Part shown: positions 1 through 6,397 of the stretch, piece by piece
Layout: every line of letters begins with the position of its first letter
How positions within the stretch are numbered: position 1 is the stretch's first letter
Translations under genes and position numbers: made by a program
From: Persicitalea sp038242095
GTDB taxonomy: Bacteria; Bacteroidota; Bacteroidia; Cytophagales; Spirosomataceae
Assembly (NCBI GenBank): GCA_038242095.1
Contig: JBBSSJ010000173.1
Coordinates: forward strand, 1 to 10,167
Length of the DNA stretch: 10,167 bases
Reading direction: 5' to 3'
Notes under the pieces: model-generated
Database searches by the model: none
Told to the model about the DNA's origin: nothing
What the model saw: only the letters and a program-made list of their open reading frames with translations

Positions 1-407
1 TGATGCTGGCTTTGCGAAGCCCGGTCGTACGCCACGAGAAAAAATTGGGCATTTTGAAGGCCGTATTTAAGGAAAAAGTCATTCCGGTGTCGTACACGAT
101 TTTCGAGATCATTACGCGTAAAAACCGGGAGGCAATTCTTGACGCTATTGCCGCAGAATACATCATTCAGTATAACGCTTATAAAGGAATTCAGAAAGCG
201 ACGATCACCACCAGCACCTCCTTGACCGCTGAGCTACGCGATCAATTTACCAAAATAGTCGCCGATGCCACGGGCCGCACCGTCGAGTTGGAAGAAAAGG
301 TGGATCCGAAACTCATTGGCGGGTATGTGCTGCGCGTTGGCGACCGCCAAATCGACGCCTCCATCAAGAGCCGCCTGAATGAATTGAAGCTGGAATTGAT
401 GGCTTAA
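1..407 (+). CDS. atpH: ATP synthase F1 subunit delta (C-terminal part)
   Basis: This is the delta (OSCP) subunit of the F1Fo ATP synthase, which ties the top of F1 to the peripheral b-subunit stalk on the cytoplasmic face of the inner membrane. About 134 residues are visible. The family usually has about 180, and the first visible ATG lies inside a conserved stretch (LRSPVVRHEKKLGIL), so the true start is upstream of the window and roughly 45-50 N-terminal residues are missing. The C-terminal signature is clear: a Lys/Glu-rich strand, then KLIGGYVLRVGDRQIDASI and RLNELKLEL, the typical end of AtpH. A strong terminator begins 25 bases after the stop, so atpA does not follow directly as it does in many atp operons. 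Identification is by recognition of the family's conserved C-terminal half and is confident; only the 5' end is undefined. Confidence 0.95.
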   Translation, partial: MLALRSPVVRHEKKLGILKAVFKEKVIPVSYTIFEIITRKNREAILDAIAAEYIIQYNAYKGIQKATITTSTSLTAELRDQFTKIVADATGRTVELEEKVDPKLIGGYVLRVGDRQIDASIKSRLNELKLELMA

Positions 408-431
408 AGCCAATAGTATAGTATCATTTAA

Positions 432-466
432 AAAAAGACTTTGTCGGATTCCGACGAAGTCTTTTT
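432..466 (+). terminator. Intrinsic terminator after atpH
   Basis: A 16-bp stem (432-447 with 451-466, one G-U pair) has a 3-base loop ATT. It starts with an A run and ends in CTTTTT, followed by AGTTTT. The A-run/T-run symmetry means it could work in both directions, but the gene before it is atpH, 25 bases upstream, so it most likely ends the atp transcript. Confidence 0.9.
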
Positions 467-477
467 AGTTTTAGGAT

Positions 478-532
478 TGTCAGTTTGAGCGGACGGGGGC
501 CCGCGCGGCGGACCGCTCCGCTCAAACTGACA
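478..532. repeat. Long REP-like palindrome
   Basis: The arms TGTCAGTTTGAGCGGA (478-493) and its exact reverse complement (517-532) form a perfect 16-bp stem around a 23-base, very GC-rich centre. The centre also carries a second copy of GCGGAC (489-494 and 508-513). There is no T tract after it, so it is not a simple terminator. It sits between the atpH terminator and the primase-like gene. The form fits a dispersed extragenic palindrome; whether it recurs in the genome cannot be seen from this window. Confidence 0.7.
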
Positions 533-574
533 GATAGACTAACGCCTGACAACCTAATAACCTAATGCCCAAAA

Positions 575-1636
575 ATGAATATTCTCGAAGAAACGCGCAA
601 AGTGGACATCGTTCAGGTAGTGCGTGATTTAGGTCTTACAATTGAGGAGCACCGCAAAATCATCTGCCCTTTTCACGAGGAAAAAACGGCTTCGCTCTAC
701 CTCTACCCCAACACCCGAACCTATTACTGTTTCGGTTGTGGCCGACACGGCGACGCCATTCACTTTTATGCCGCTTATTGCAAGCTAGAATACACGGCTG
801 CCATGCACGAACTGGCATTTCATTACGTACCCGGCTACGAACGGCGGGCTACCCCACCCACCCGCACGGTAGAGCCGTTGTTACAAGAGCGCCCCCCTAT
901 TCCGGCCGATCAATTGCCGGACACCAAAGCGTATGAATACCACGAGGTGCACTCGGACATTTATGAAGCATTCCAGCAGTACTGCAAATCGCTGGCTGAT
1001 ACGGAAGTTTCGCAATGGGGCTACGCGTATTTGAAACAACGCGGGTTCGCGGATTACACGCTACGCCATTTTGGAATATTTATGGTGAAGGATTACCATA
1101 ACATCAACCACTACCTGCGCACCCGCTTCGCCGCCGCCGATTTGCGCGAAAGCGGATTGTACAACGAAAAGGATAACCTCGTTTTTTTCAAACACACGAT
1201 CATCATTCCCTACCTCAAAAATGACCGGATCGTGTTTTTGCAGGGCCGCATCATCGGTGTACCAATCGACCGAACGCCACGCTACCAATTCCTGAGCGGC
1301 GTTCCCATTCCGCTTTTTAACCAGGATCTTTTGCCCAAAATCAAAACCGGAAAGGTGCTGTACCTGACCGAAGGCGCGCTGGACTGCATGACGCTGGTGC
1401 AGCAGGGCATGCCCGCCGTGAGCCTGGGCAGCGTGACACTTTTCAAGAAAGAATGGGCTAAGCTATTCCGCCGCTTCGAAGTCTGCTTCTGGTTCGACAA
1501 CGACGCCGCCGGTCGCGCGGCGGTGGGTACCTACCGCGAGATTTTCGAGCGCGCCGGACTAAGCACCCACGACCGCAGCTTGAAAGAAGGGTTCAAAGAT
1601 GTGAACGAGTACTTCGCAAGTAGAGAAGGTTTATAA
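575..1636 (+). CDS. Short DnaG-like primase (zinc finger + TOPRIM)
   Basis: This is a 353-residue DnaG-family primase-like protein that would make RNA primers or act on DNA during replication. The N-terminal CHC2 zinc finger has ligands C31, H34, C52 and C55 (CPFH and CFGC), followed by the DnaG-like GRHGDAIHF. Residues about 148-255 resemble the DnaG catalytic core (YLKQRGFADYTLRHFGI; GLYNEKDNLVFF; GRIIG; PRYQFLSG). The TOPRIM domain (about 258-330) keeps the acidic residues E266 (LTEGALD), D308 and D310 (FDNDAAG). The protein ends at FKDVNEYF, just after TOPRIM. Chromosomal DnaG is about 600 residues or more with a C-terminal DnaB-binding domain, which is absent here. An in-frame stop at 563-565 makes the ATG at 575 the first start; there is no Shine-Dalgarno site. 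It may be a mobile-element-derived or accessory primase rather than the housekeeping DnaG. Confidence 0.85.
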   Translation: MNILEETRKVDIVQVVRDLGLTIEEHRKIICPFHEEKTASLYLYPNTRTYYCFGCGRHGDAIHFYAAYCKLEYTAAMHELAFHYVPGYERRATPPTRTVEPLLQERPPIPADQLPDTKAYEYHEVHSDIYEAFQQYCKSLADTEVSQWGYAYLKQRGFADYTLRHFGIFMVKDYHNINHYLRTRFAAADLRESGLYNEKDNLVFFKHTIIIPYLKNDRIVFLQGRIIGVPIDRTPRYQFLSGVPIPLFNQDLLPKIKTGKVLYLTEGALDCMTLVQQGMPAVSLGSVTLFKKEWAKLFRRFEVCFWFDNDAAGRAAVGTYREIFERAGLSTHDRSLKEGFKDVNEYFASREGL

Positions 1637-1639
1637 TGA

Positions 1640-1679
1640 TGAGTGATGAATGATCTCCACGCTTATCATTCATCATTCA
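1640..1679. repeat. Palindrome at a convergent gene junction
   Basis: A 15-bp inverted repeat (1640-1654 with 1665-1679, one G-T pair) has a 10-base loop; the core is TGATGAATGAT and ATCATTCATCA. It starts 4 bases after the stop of the primase-like gene and covers the last codon and stop of the convergent hydrolase reading frame. It is AT-rich with no T tract, so it may be an extragenic repeat or a weak bidirectional 3'-end structure. Confidence 0.6.
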
Positions 1680-2595
1680 ATAATGCCATTTCGCCGAATC
1701 TTCCAGCGGTTTCCAGTCATATTTTGGTTCGTAGTGGGTCCAGATGAGTCGCGAGATGGTGCGCAGCAGGACGCTTCCTTCGTTGTCGGGTTGCCATCGC
1801 TGGTCGGTTTGGTTTTTGGTGGTAATGCAAAAAATATAATCGCCGTGCGGGGCGTGGACGAGGACTACCTCCGATTTGGCTTGATCGACCGCCCCGTTTT
1901 TGGCAATCACCCGGATTTCGGGCGGAATCTGGGACAGTGATTGTCCGTCCCAATAGTCGGTACATGCGCTCGCTGGCCGCCGGGCTGAATACCTTGTCTT
2001 CGTAAATCGAAGTGAGCAGCCCGGCCATTTCGAGAGGCGTTGTTTGGCCCCAACCGTATGTTTTTTGGGCCTCGACGCGACCCGGCGTGCGGGAGTTGAC
2101 GCGCGTTTGATCGTAGCCGTGGGCTTGCAGCCAGGCATTAATCGTGCTGCCTCCACCCGCGAGTGCCTGCAGCCATAAGCTTCCCGTATTGTCGCTAAAC
2201 GTCTCCATAAGTACCAATACGTAGCTCAACGGAATCTGAGCGCTGTCGCGCAGCGAGCCGACGATTCCGTCGTCGTAATGGAGCGAGTCACGGTAGGTGA
2301 GCATTTGGTCGTACCGTAGTTCACCCCGTTCTAGCTTGTCGAACACGCCGCACAAAATGGGAATCTTAACCATACTGGCGGTGGGAAAAATCGTATCGGC
2401 GTTGATCTCGACCGTATGGTTGGTGCGCAAATTGCGCACGTACACCCCTGCTTGGCCCCGGAAGCCCATCAAGGCATTTTGGATTTTTTGGGTTAGTACC
2501 TTATCGGTTCGACCAGTACTCCCTGGGAATGGCTGGGCGGGAAGCACTTCGGTACAGAGTACCCAAATAATAAGCGATAAAATGATTTTATTCAT
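1677..2595 (-). pseudogene. Class A beta-lactamase-like serine hydrolase, frameshifted
   Basis: This is a secreted class A beta-lactamase-like serine hydrolase that is not intact as read. The ATG at 2593-2595 opens a frame with a Sec signal peptide (MNKIILSLIIWVLCTEVLPA, cleavage likely after A20), the nucleophile motif S74-M-V-K77 and S134-D-N136, up to SERMYR at residues 208-213. The homologous C-terminus then lies in the +1 frame: YWDGQSLSQIPPE, a KNG box in place of the usual KTG/KSG, and SEVVLVHAPHGDYIFC, ending with TGA at 1677-1679. Joined, the product would be about 305 residues, a normal family length. Without a shift the first frame runs on as unrelated sequence to 1717. The usual omega-loop E-x-x-L-N is not seen: by alignment with TEM-type enzymes the Glu166 position reads Thr169, so beta-lactam hydrolysis is doubtful even for the repaired protein. 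A sequencing or assembly error is an alternative to true inactivation. Confidence 0.8.
1943..1956 (-). other. Frameshift site in the serine hydrolase
   Basis: Read on the minus strand, CTATTGGGACGGAC encodes LLGR in the upstream frame and, from its second base, YWDG in the downstream frame. Both readings suit the protein at this point. That is expected if an ancestral tandem pair of this 14-mer (reading MYRLLGRTYWDGQS) lost one copy by slippage, which shifts the frame. The ancestral state is inference; the frame change itself is seen. Confidence 0.6.
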
Positions 2596-2757
2596 AGGGC
2601 AAATAGAAAGTGCAAAACGATTGTGTTAAAAATAATGAGCAGAAACGGGGGTTAAAAGCGAATTTATGTACTTTTTTTGAGGGAAGGTCGTAATTTATTC
2701 CCTGGATGGGAAATTCGCTCAAACCTGTATACCTACTAAAATTTCAAAATCGTGTTC
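2596..2757. promoter_or_regulatory. Divergent promoter region, hydrolase / glycoside hydrolase
   Basis: This region of about 160 bases must hold promoters for both divergent genes. On the minus strand TATTTTTA (2627-2634) matches the Bacteroidota -7 consensus TAnnTTTG at all but the last base, but no clear -33 TTTG lies at the usual distance. Toward the glycoside hydrolase there are three GGGAA half-sites: 2681-2685, its inverse TTCCC at 2698-2702, and 2708-2712. The last two form TTCCC-N5-GGGAA, a possible small operator. No convincing plus-strand -7/-33 pair was found. Confidence 0.35.
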
Positions 2758-3897
2758 ATGAAAAAATCGCTGATTCTATTTTTTGTATTTCTATCCACCC
2801 TCACTTTCGCCCAACAAACGGAGCCCGTCCGCTGGTCGAAGGCTAAGGCCGACACCTGGTACGCCCAACAGCCGTGGTTGTTCGGTTCCAACTACAACCC
2901 CGCCAGCGCTATCAACCAACTGGAAATGTTTCAGGCTGGAACCTTTAATCCAAAGGAAATTGACAAAGAACTCGGCTGGGCGCAAGATCTTGGCGCTACC
3001 ACGGCCCGTGTGTACTTGCACGATCTGCTCTGGCAAGATTCGACCGGCTTCAAGAAGCGACTCGACCAATTTCTTAACATCTGCGCCAAGCATAAAATCA
3101 AGCCTATTCTAGTCCTTTTCGATTCGTGCTGGGACCCGCATCCCAAGCTCGGCAAGCAGCATGAGCCAGTACCGGGCGTGCATAATTCGGGTTGGGTGCA
3201 AAGCCCCGGTGCCGACGCGCTCACCGACGTGTCGCAGTACCCGCGCTTGAGAACCTACGTTCAGGGTGTCGTGGGGGCGTTCAAAAACGATCCCCGGGTA
3301 CTGATGTGGGATATGTGGAACGAGCCCGACAACACCAATGACAGTAGCTACGGACGCAATAATTTAAAGCAGGAGCCCGAGCGTAAGCGCGAAATCATCA
3401 CGGCACTATTGCCCGACGTATTTCAATGGGCGCGAGTGGTGAAGCCCACGCAGCCGTTAACGTCAGGTACCTGGATTTTCAATCGCGACCGCGATGTGAG
3501 TGATCCCAAGAATTGGAGCGCCATAGAAAAAATCCAGTATGAGAATTCCGACATTCTGACCTTTCACCACTACGATGACGCGGCTTTTTTCGAGCAAGTC
3601 GTGAAGCAACTCAAAACCCAGCAACGTCCGATGGTCTGCACGGAGTTTATGGCGCGGGGCAACAACAGCAAGTTCCAGACGCACCTGCCCGTGGCCCAAA
3701 AGTATGATGTCGGAATGGTGAATTGGGGTTTTGTAGCGGGGAAATCTCAGACATACATGCCTTGGGACAGCTGGCAGAACCCCTATGTTAACGGCCGGGA
3801 GCCTAAAGTATGGTTCCACGAAATTTTGAAAGCCGATGGCTCGCCTATTGATCCCGAGGAAATCGTCGCGATCAAAAAGGCAACGGGAGTCCGTTGA
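2758..3897 (+). CDS. Secreted clan GH-A (GH5-like) glycoside hydrolase
   Basis: A 379-residue exported glycoside hydrolase of the (beta/alpha)8-barrel clan GH-A, closest in look to GH5-type cellulase-fold proteins. It would cleave a beta-linked plant or microbial polysaccharide or glycoside with retention of configuration; the substrate cannot be told. The signal peptide MKKSLILFFVFLSTLTFA is followed by QQTEP. The acid/base is E189 in MWDMWNEPDN at the end of strand 4. The nucleophile is probably E296 in PMVCTEFMAR at strand 7. H270-H271-Y272 (FHHYDD) and W323 (VNWGF) fit other barrel active-site positions. No carbohydrate-binding module or sorting domain is present, so it is probably periplasmic. 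I chose the ATG at 2758; a GTG two codons earlier is possible but would put two residues before the basic n-region. No SusC/SusD genes are nearby, so it is not in a visible polysaccharide locus. Confidence 0.85.
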   Translation: MKKSLILFFVFLSTLTFAQQTEPVRWSKAKADTWYAQQPWLFGSNYNPASAINQLEMFQAGTFNPKEIDKELGWAQDLGATTARVYLHDLLWQDSTGFKKRLDQFLNICAKHKIKPILVLFDSCWDPHPKLGKQHEPVPGVHNSGWVQSPGADALTDVSQYPRLRTYVQGVVGAFKNDPRVLMWDMWNEPDNTNDSSYGRNNLKQEPERKREIITALLPDVFQWARVVKPTQPLTSGTWIFNRDRDVSDPKNWSAIEKIQYENSDILTFHHYDDAAFFEQVVKQLKTQQRPMVCTEFMARGNNSKFQTHLPVAQKYDVGMVNWGFVAGKSQTYMPWDSWQNPYVNGREPKVWFHEILKADGSPIDPEEIVAIKKATGVR

Positions 3898-3941
3898 CAC
3901 GAAGGGTGGTAAGGTGGACAGTAGAAAGGGCTAACGGTCAA

Positions 3942-3985
3942 GGTGGAACGGTTAACGGTATTAAGAGCCCGTTAACCGTTCCACC
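3942..3985. repeat. 17-bp palindrome at a convergent junction
   Basis: GGTGGAACGGTTAACGG (3942-3958) and its exact reverse complement (3969-3985) form a perfect 17-bp stem with a 10-base loop, between the glycoside hydrolase stop and the GNAT stop. The 5' side also has related pieces: AAGGTGGA at 3911-3918 and 3940-3947, and GAAGGGTGG at 3901-3909, which could pair instead with CCACCCTTC at 3981-3989. There is no T tract. This looks like an extragenic repeat, perhaps working as a bidirectional 3'-end stabiliser. Confidence 0.65.
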
Positions 3986-3993
3986 CTTCCACA

Positions 3994-4467
3994 CTACAAT
4001 TCTTTTGAAAAGTAGATCACCCCTTCGTAGGGGTTGTGGTTGTAAGGCTGGGTTTCCTGGAAGCCGAAGGATTTGTAGAGCTTAACGGCGTTGGGCATTT
4101 TGTAGCCGATCGTATCGAGCTTCATGGTCTTGTATCCAAGCGCACGCGCAGTTTCCATTGCTTTTTCCATAATGGCTTTACCGATACCGAGATGGCGATA
4201 GTTTGGGCGGAGGTACATGCGTTTCAGTTCACAGGTTGTGTCATTTTCGATGCGCCGCAACGCGGCGCAGCCCACGAATTCACCATCGACCACCACCAAA
4301 AATAGTCTCCCGGTGGGGGGTCCGTACATGTCAGGCAGGATGGTGAGCTCATGGTCAAAATTCTGGAAGCCCAGGTCGAAGTCGAGCGACGCGACGTATT
4401 CTTTAAAAAGCACGAAGGCGGCGGAGTATTCCGCCGCCTTCGTGGCTTCCGTGATGGTCCATTTCAT
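3994..4467 (-). CDS. GNAT family N-acetyltransferase
   Basis: A 157-residue single-domain GNAT protein, which would transfer an acetyl group from acetyl-CoA to an amine; the acceptor is unknown. The acetyl-CoA pyrophosphate loop is clear: R87-P-N-Y-R91-H-L-G94-I-G96-K after the strand CELKRMYL. The C-terminal half has the usual PNAVKLYKSFGFQETQPY (about 125-142), including the conserved Tyr and the GF-x-E turn. The start chosen is the ATG at 4465-4467 (MKWTITEATK), 10 bases after the desaturase stop; the longer upstream frame merely runs inside the desaturase gene. The tight spacing suggests one transcript with the desaturase, but a terminator-like hairpin inside codons 8-19 may cut transcription before most of this gene. 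Confidence 0.85.
   Translation of the reverse strand: MKWTITEATKAAEYSAAFVLFKEYVASLDFDLGFQNFDHELTILPDMYGPPTGRLFLVVVDGEFVGCAALRRIENDTTCELKRMYLRPNYRHLGIGKAIMEKAMETARALGYKTMKLDTIGYKMPNAVKLYKSFGFQETQPYNHNPYEGVIYFSKEL
4411..4444 (-). terminator. Terminator-like hairpin inside the GNAT gene
   Basis: A perfect 15-bp stem (4411-4425 with 4430-4444) has a 4-base loop. On the minus strand it is followed directly by CTTTTT (4410 down to 4405). This is the form of a Rho-independent terminator in the coding direction. It lies 34-67 bases after the desaturase stop and 24-57 bases into the GNAT gene, where it encodes TKAAEYSAAFV. It may end much of the desaturase transcript or attenuate the GNAT gene. The structure is seen; activity is inference. 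Confidence 0.6.
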
Positions 4468-4477
4468 AGGTCCGAGC

Positions 4478-5461
4478 TCAGTCGATCCAGCTAAATTCGT
4501 AGGCCAGTTCAGGTACTTTGACGCGGTCGGCAATGCGACGTAAACGGTTGGGCAGGGCCACCAGGTAGTCGCGGGCCTTCTCGGCGCTGTCATTGAGGTC
4601 GCGCATACCCTCGACTTTCCAGTCTTTGAGCAAGGATTCCAAAATGTCGATGTAGTCGTTAGTCGTATACACGCCGAGTCGCTGGGCGGCGTCGGAAAAA
4701 TGCGCGTACGTATCGCCCATCTTGACGCCGGTTTCGCGCAGGAAGTGGGCGGGCATCACGATTTTTTTCTTCATCATATCCTCGAAAGCCAGCATCATTT
4801 CGGAAGCATCCACCTCAAAAATATTGCTCACAAAAGCCTTGTAGGCCTTAGCGTGGCGTAGCTCGTCCCCAGCGATGACGCCACAAATCTTGGACAAATG
4901 CGGATTTCCAAAATCTTTGGCAAGTGTGCCCGTGCGGCGGTGCGACACGTTGGTGGCCAGCTCCTGGAAGGAGGTATAGATGAAATTGCGGTACGGATCG
5001 CGCCCGGTTCCGATGTCGAAACCATCGGCGATGAGGTACTGCGTACTCACTTCCATCTGGCGCATGTTCACGCGGCCCGAGAGGTAGAGGTACTTGTTGA
5101 GCAGGTCGCCGTGGCGGTTTTCTTCGGCGGTCCAGGAACGCACCCACTGCGCCCAACCGTGGGGCTCGTTGAGCTGGTCGATGCCCACAACGTCCATAAG
5201 CCACGATTCGTAGGTAGGCAGGGCTTCTTCGGTAATGGTGTCCCCGATCAGGACCGCTACGTAATCGTAGGGCAATTCGCGGCAACTTTCCTGCAATAGC
5301 TTTACTTCGGCGATAAAATTATCTTGCGTGAAATCGGGCAGCATATCCTGGGGTTGCCAGTTTAATTCGACCGGTCGAAGGTATTGGCTCAGCAGCGTGT
5401 CGATCTTCTGGCCGACAAACTGCATGACTTCTTTGCGCTTGGCGCTGAGTTCTGTTTGCAT
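4478..5461 (-). CDS. Soluble acyl-ACP desaturase (stearoyl-ACP delta-9 type)
   Basis: A 327-residue soluble di-iron desaturase of the plant stearoyl-ACP desaturase family. It would insert a cis double bond into a saturated acyl chain carried on ACP, using O2 and reduced ferredoxin, in the cytoplasm. The family's iron ligands are visible: an acidic residue at E78/E79 (TITEEALPTY), E114 and H117 (WTAEENRHGDLLNKYLYLSG), E167 (YTSFQE) and E200 and H203 (GDELRH). Other close matches to the plant enzyme are MPAHFLRE and HFSDAAQRLGVYT. The length is normal for bacterial members and no transit peptide is present. I chose the ATG at 5459-5461 (MQTELSAKRK) over a TTG 13 codons upstream. A GNAT gene follows after 10 bases, and a plsC-like acyltransferase is divergent, which fits a role in membrane lipid unsaturation. 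Regioselectivity cannot be judged from sequence by eye. Confidence 0.92.
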   Translation of the reverse strand: MQTELSAKRKEVMQFVGQKIDTLLSQYLRPVELNWQPQDMLPDFTQDNFIAEVKLLQESCRELPYDYVAVLIGDTITEEALPTYESWLMDVVGIDQLNEPHGWAQWVRSWTAEENRHGDLLNKYLYLSGRVNMRQMEVSTQYLIADGFDIGTGRDPYRNFIYTSFQELATNVSHRRTGTLAKDFGNPHLSKICGVIAGDELRHAKAYKAFVSNIFEVDASEMMLAFEDMMKKKIVMPAHFLRETGVKMGDTYAHFSDAAQRLGVYTTNDYIDILESLLKDWKVEGMRDLNDSAEKARDYLVALPNRLRRIADRVKVPELAYEFSWID

Positions 5462-5482
5462 GATATGGAGATTGAAAGGTAC

Positions 5483-5521
5483 TGACGTCAAAGTTCGCAA
5501 TTATGGATTTAAGATACGTAT
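5483..5521 (-). promoter_or_regulatory. Desaturase promoter with two 8-bp palindromes
   Basis: Reading toward the desaturase, GAACTTTG (5489-5496) matches the -7 consensus TAnnTTTG except at its first base and would give a leader of about 20 bases; no good -33 element is seen. The perfect palindromes TGACGTCA (5483-5490, overlapping the -7) and ATACGTAT (5514-5521, near the expected -33) are well placed for a repressor. The regulatory role is inference. Confidence 0.35.
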
Positions 5522-5557
5522 TTAATGACGAATATCATATCCTCGCCCGGCTTCTCT

Positions 5558-5565
5558 TATTTTTG
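5558..5565 (+). promoter_or_regulatory. -7 promoter element for the PlsC-like gene
   Basis: TATTTTTG is an exact match to the Bacteroidota -7 consensus TAnnTTTG. No clear -33 TTG is present upstream. Transcription would begin near 5570-5573, only about 7-10 bases before the GTG start at 5580, so the leader would be very short. Confidence 0.55.
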
Positions 5566-5579
5566 CTCAAAAATTGATT

Positions 5580-6317
5580 GTGAAAAAAATCCTGGATTAC
5601 CTGTTAAGCGTTGTTTACCTGATTTATTTCGGCCTGATGCTGTTGATCTTTCACGGGGCGCAACTCATCACCTATAATATTTTTGGAAAAGAGGCCCATA
5701 AGAAAACTGTCATTTGGTTCAACTTTTTTTTGGTACATGGCTGGTACCTTACCGGCAGCCACGTGCATTTTTCACTTCGCACTATCCTCCCAGACAACCG
5801 CCCCATCATCTTTGTCGCTAATCACCAAAGCATGTTCGACATTCCGGGGCTAATTTGGTTCCTGCGAAAGTACTACCCGCTGTTCGTCTCCAAAATCGAG
5901 CTGGCCAAGGGTATTCCGGGCATTTCGTACAACCTGCGAATTGGCGGCGCGGCACTTATCGACCGGAAGGACGGCAAAAGAGCAGTCGTCGAAATCGCCA
6001 AACTCGGGCAGCGCATCCATGATGCCAAAGGCTCGGCGGCCATTTTTCCTGAAGGCACCCGGTCTTCCTCGGGCGTGATGAGGCCTTTCGCCGGCGGCGG
6101 ATTAATGGCCCTGCTCCGCAAAGCGCCCGATGCTTTGGTGGTGCCCGTAGCCATTGAAGGTACCGGCAAATTCAACCCCAAGGGCCTATTCCCGCTCACT
6201 TCTTTCACCCGGATGTCGTGGACCGTGTTGCCCGGGATCGAGCCCGCCGGAAAAACGCCCGACGAAATCGTCAGAGCGGCGCAGGCGTCCATTCAAAGCT
6301 TCTTCAACGAAGCCTGA
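5580..6317 (+). CDS. plsC: Lysophospholipid acyltransferase (PlsC/AGPAT type)
   Basis: A 245-residue 1-acyl-sn-glycerol-3-phosphate acyltransferase-type protein, which would add the second acyl chain to lysophosphatidic acid to give phosphatidic acid at the inner membrane. An N-terminal hydrophobic segment (about residues 8-33) anchors it. The catalytic HX4D is H82-Q-S-M-F-D87 (VANHQSMFD). The substrate-binding motif FPEGTRSSSG is at about 156-165, and PVAIEGTG at about 189-196 is the usual later block. The frame runs upstream to a TTG at 5574, but the GTG at 5580 (MKKILDYLL) gives a more typical N-terminus; there is no ATG before residue 20. The gene is divergent from the acyl-ACP desaturase, so the two may share control. 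An ornithine-lipid or other lyso-lipid acceptor is possible, because the LPLAT family is broad. Confidence 0.88.
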   Translation: MKKILDYLLSVVYLIYFGLMLLIFHGAQLITYNIFGKEAHKKTVIWFNFFLVHGWYLTGSHVHFSLRTILPDNRPIIFVANHQSMFDIPGLIWFLRKYYPLFVSKIELAKGIPGISYNLRIGGAALIDRKDGKRAVVEIAKLGQRIHDAKGSAAIFPEGTRSSSGVMRPFAGGGLMALLRKAPDALVVPVAIEGTGKFNPKGLFPLTSFTRMSWTVLPGIEPAGKTPDEIVRAAQASIQSFFNEA

Positions 6318-6397
6318 ACCGCGTTAACATTTATTAACAACTCCCCTTTTTAAACGCGCGCTTGCAGTGTCGCTCTAAATCCCGTAACCCACTTAAA

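Noticed and set aside
1650..1940. Plus-strand 96-residue open frame opposite the hydrolase gene
   Set aside because: It is antisense to the clearly recognisable C-terminal hydrolase sequence and has no family features.
4848..5299. Long open frames on both strands within the desaturase gene
   Set aside because: They are compositional shadows; the desaturase frame carries all di-iron motifs over its full length.
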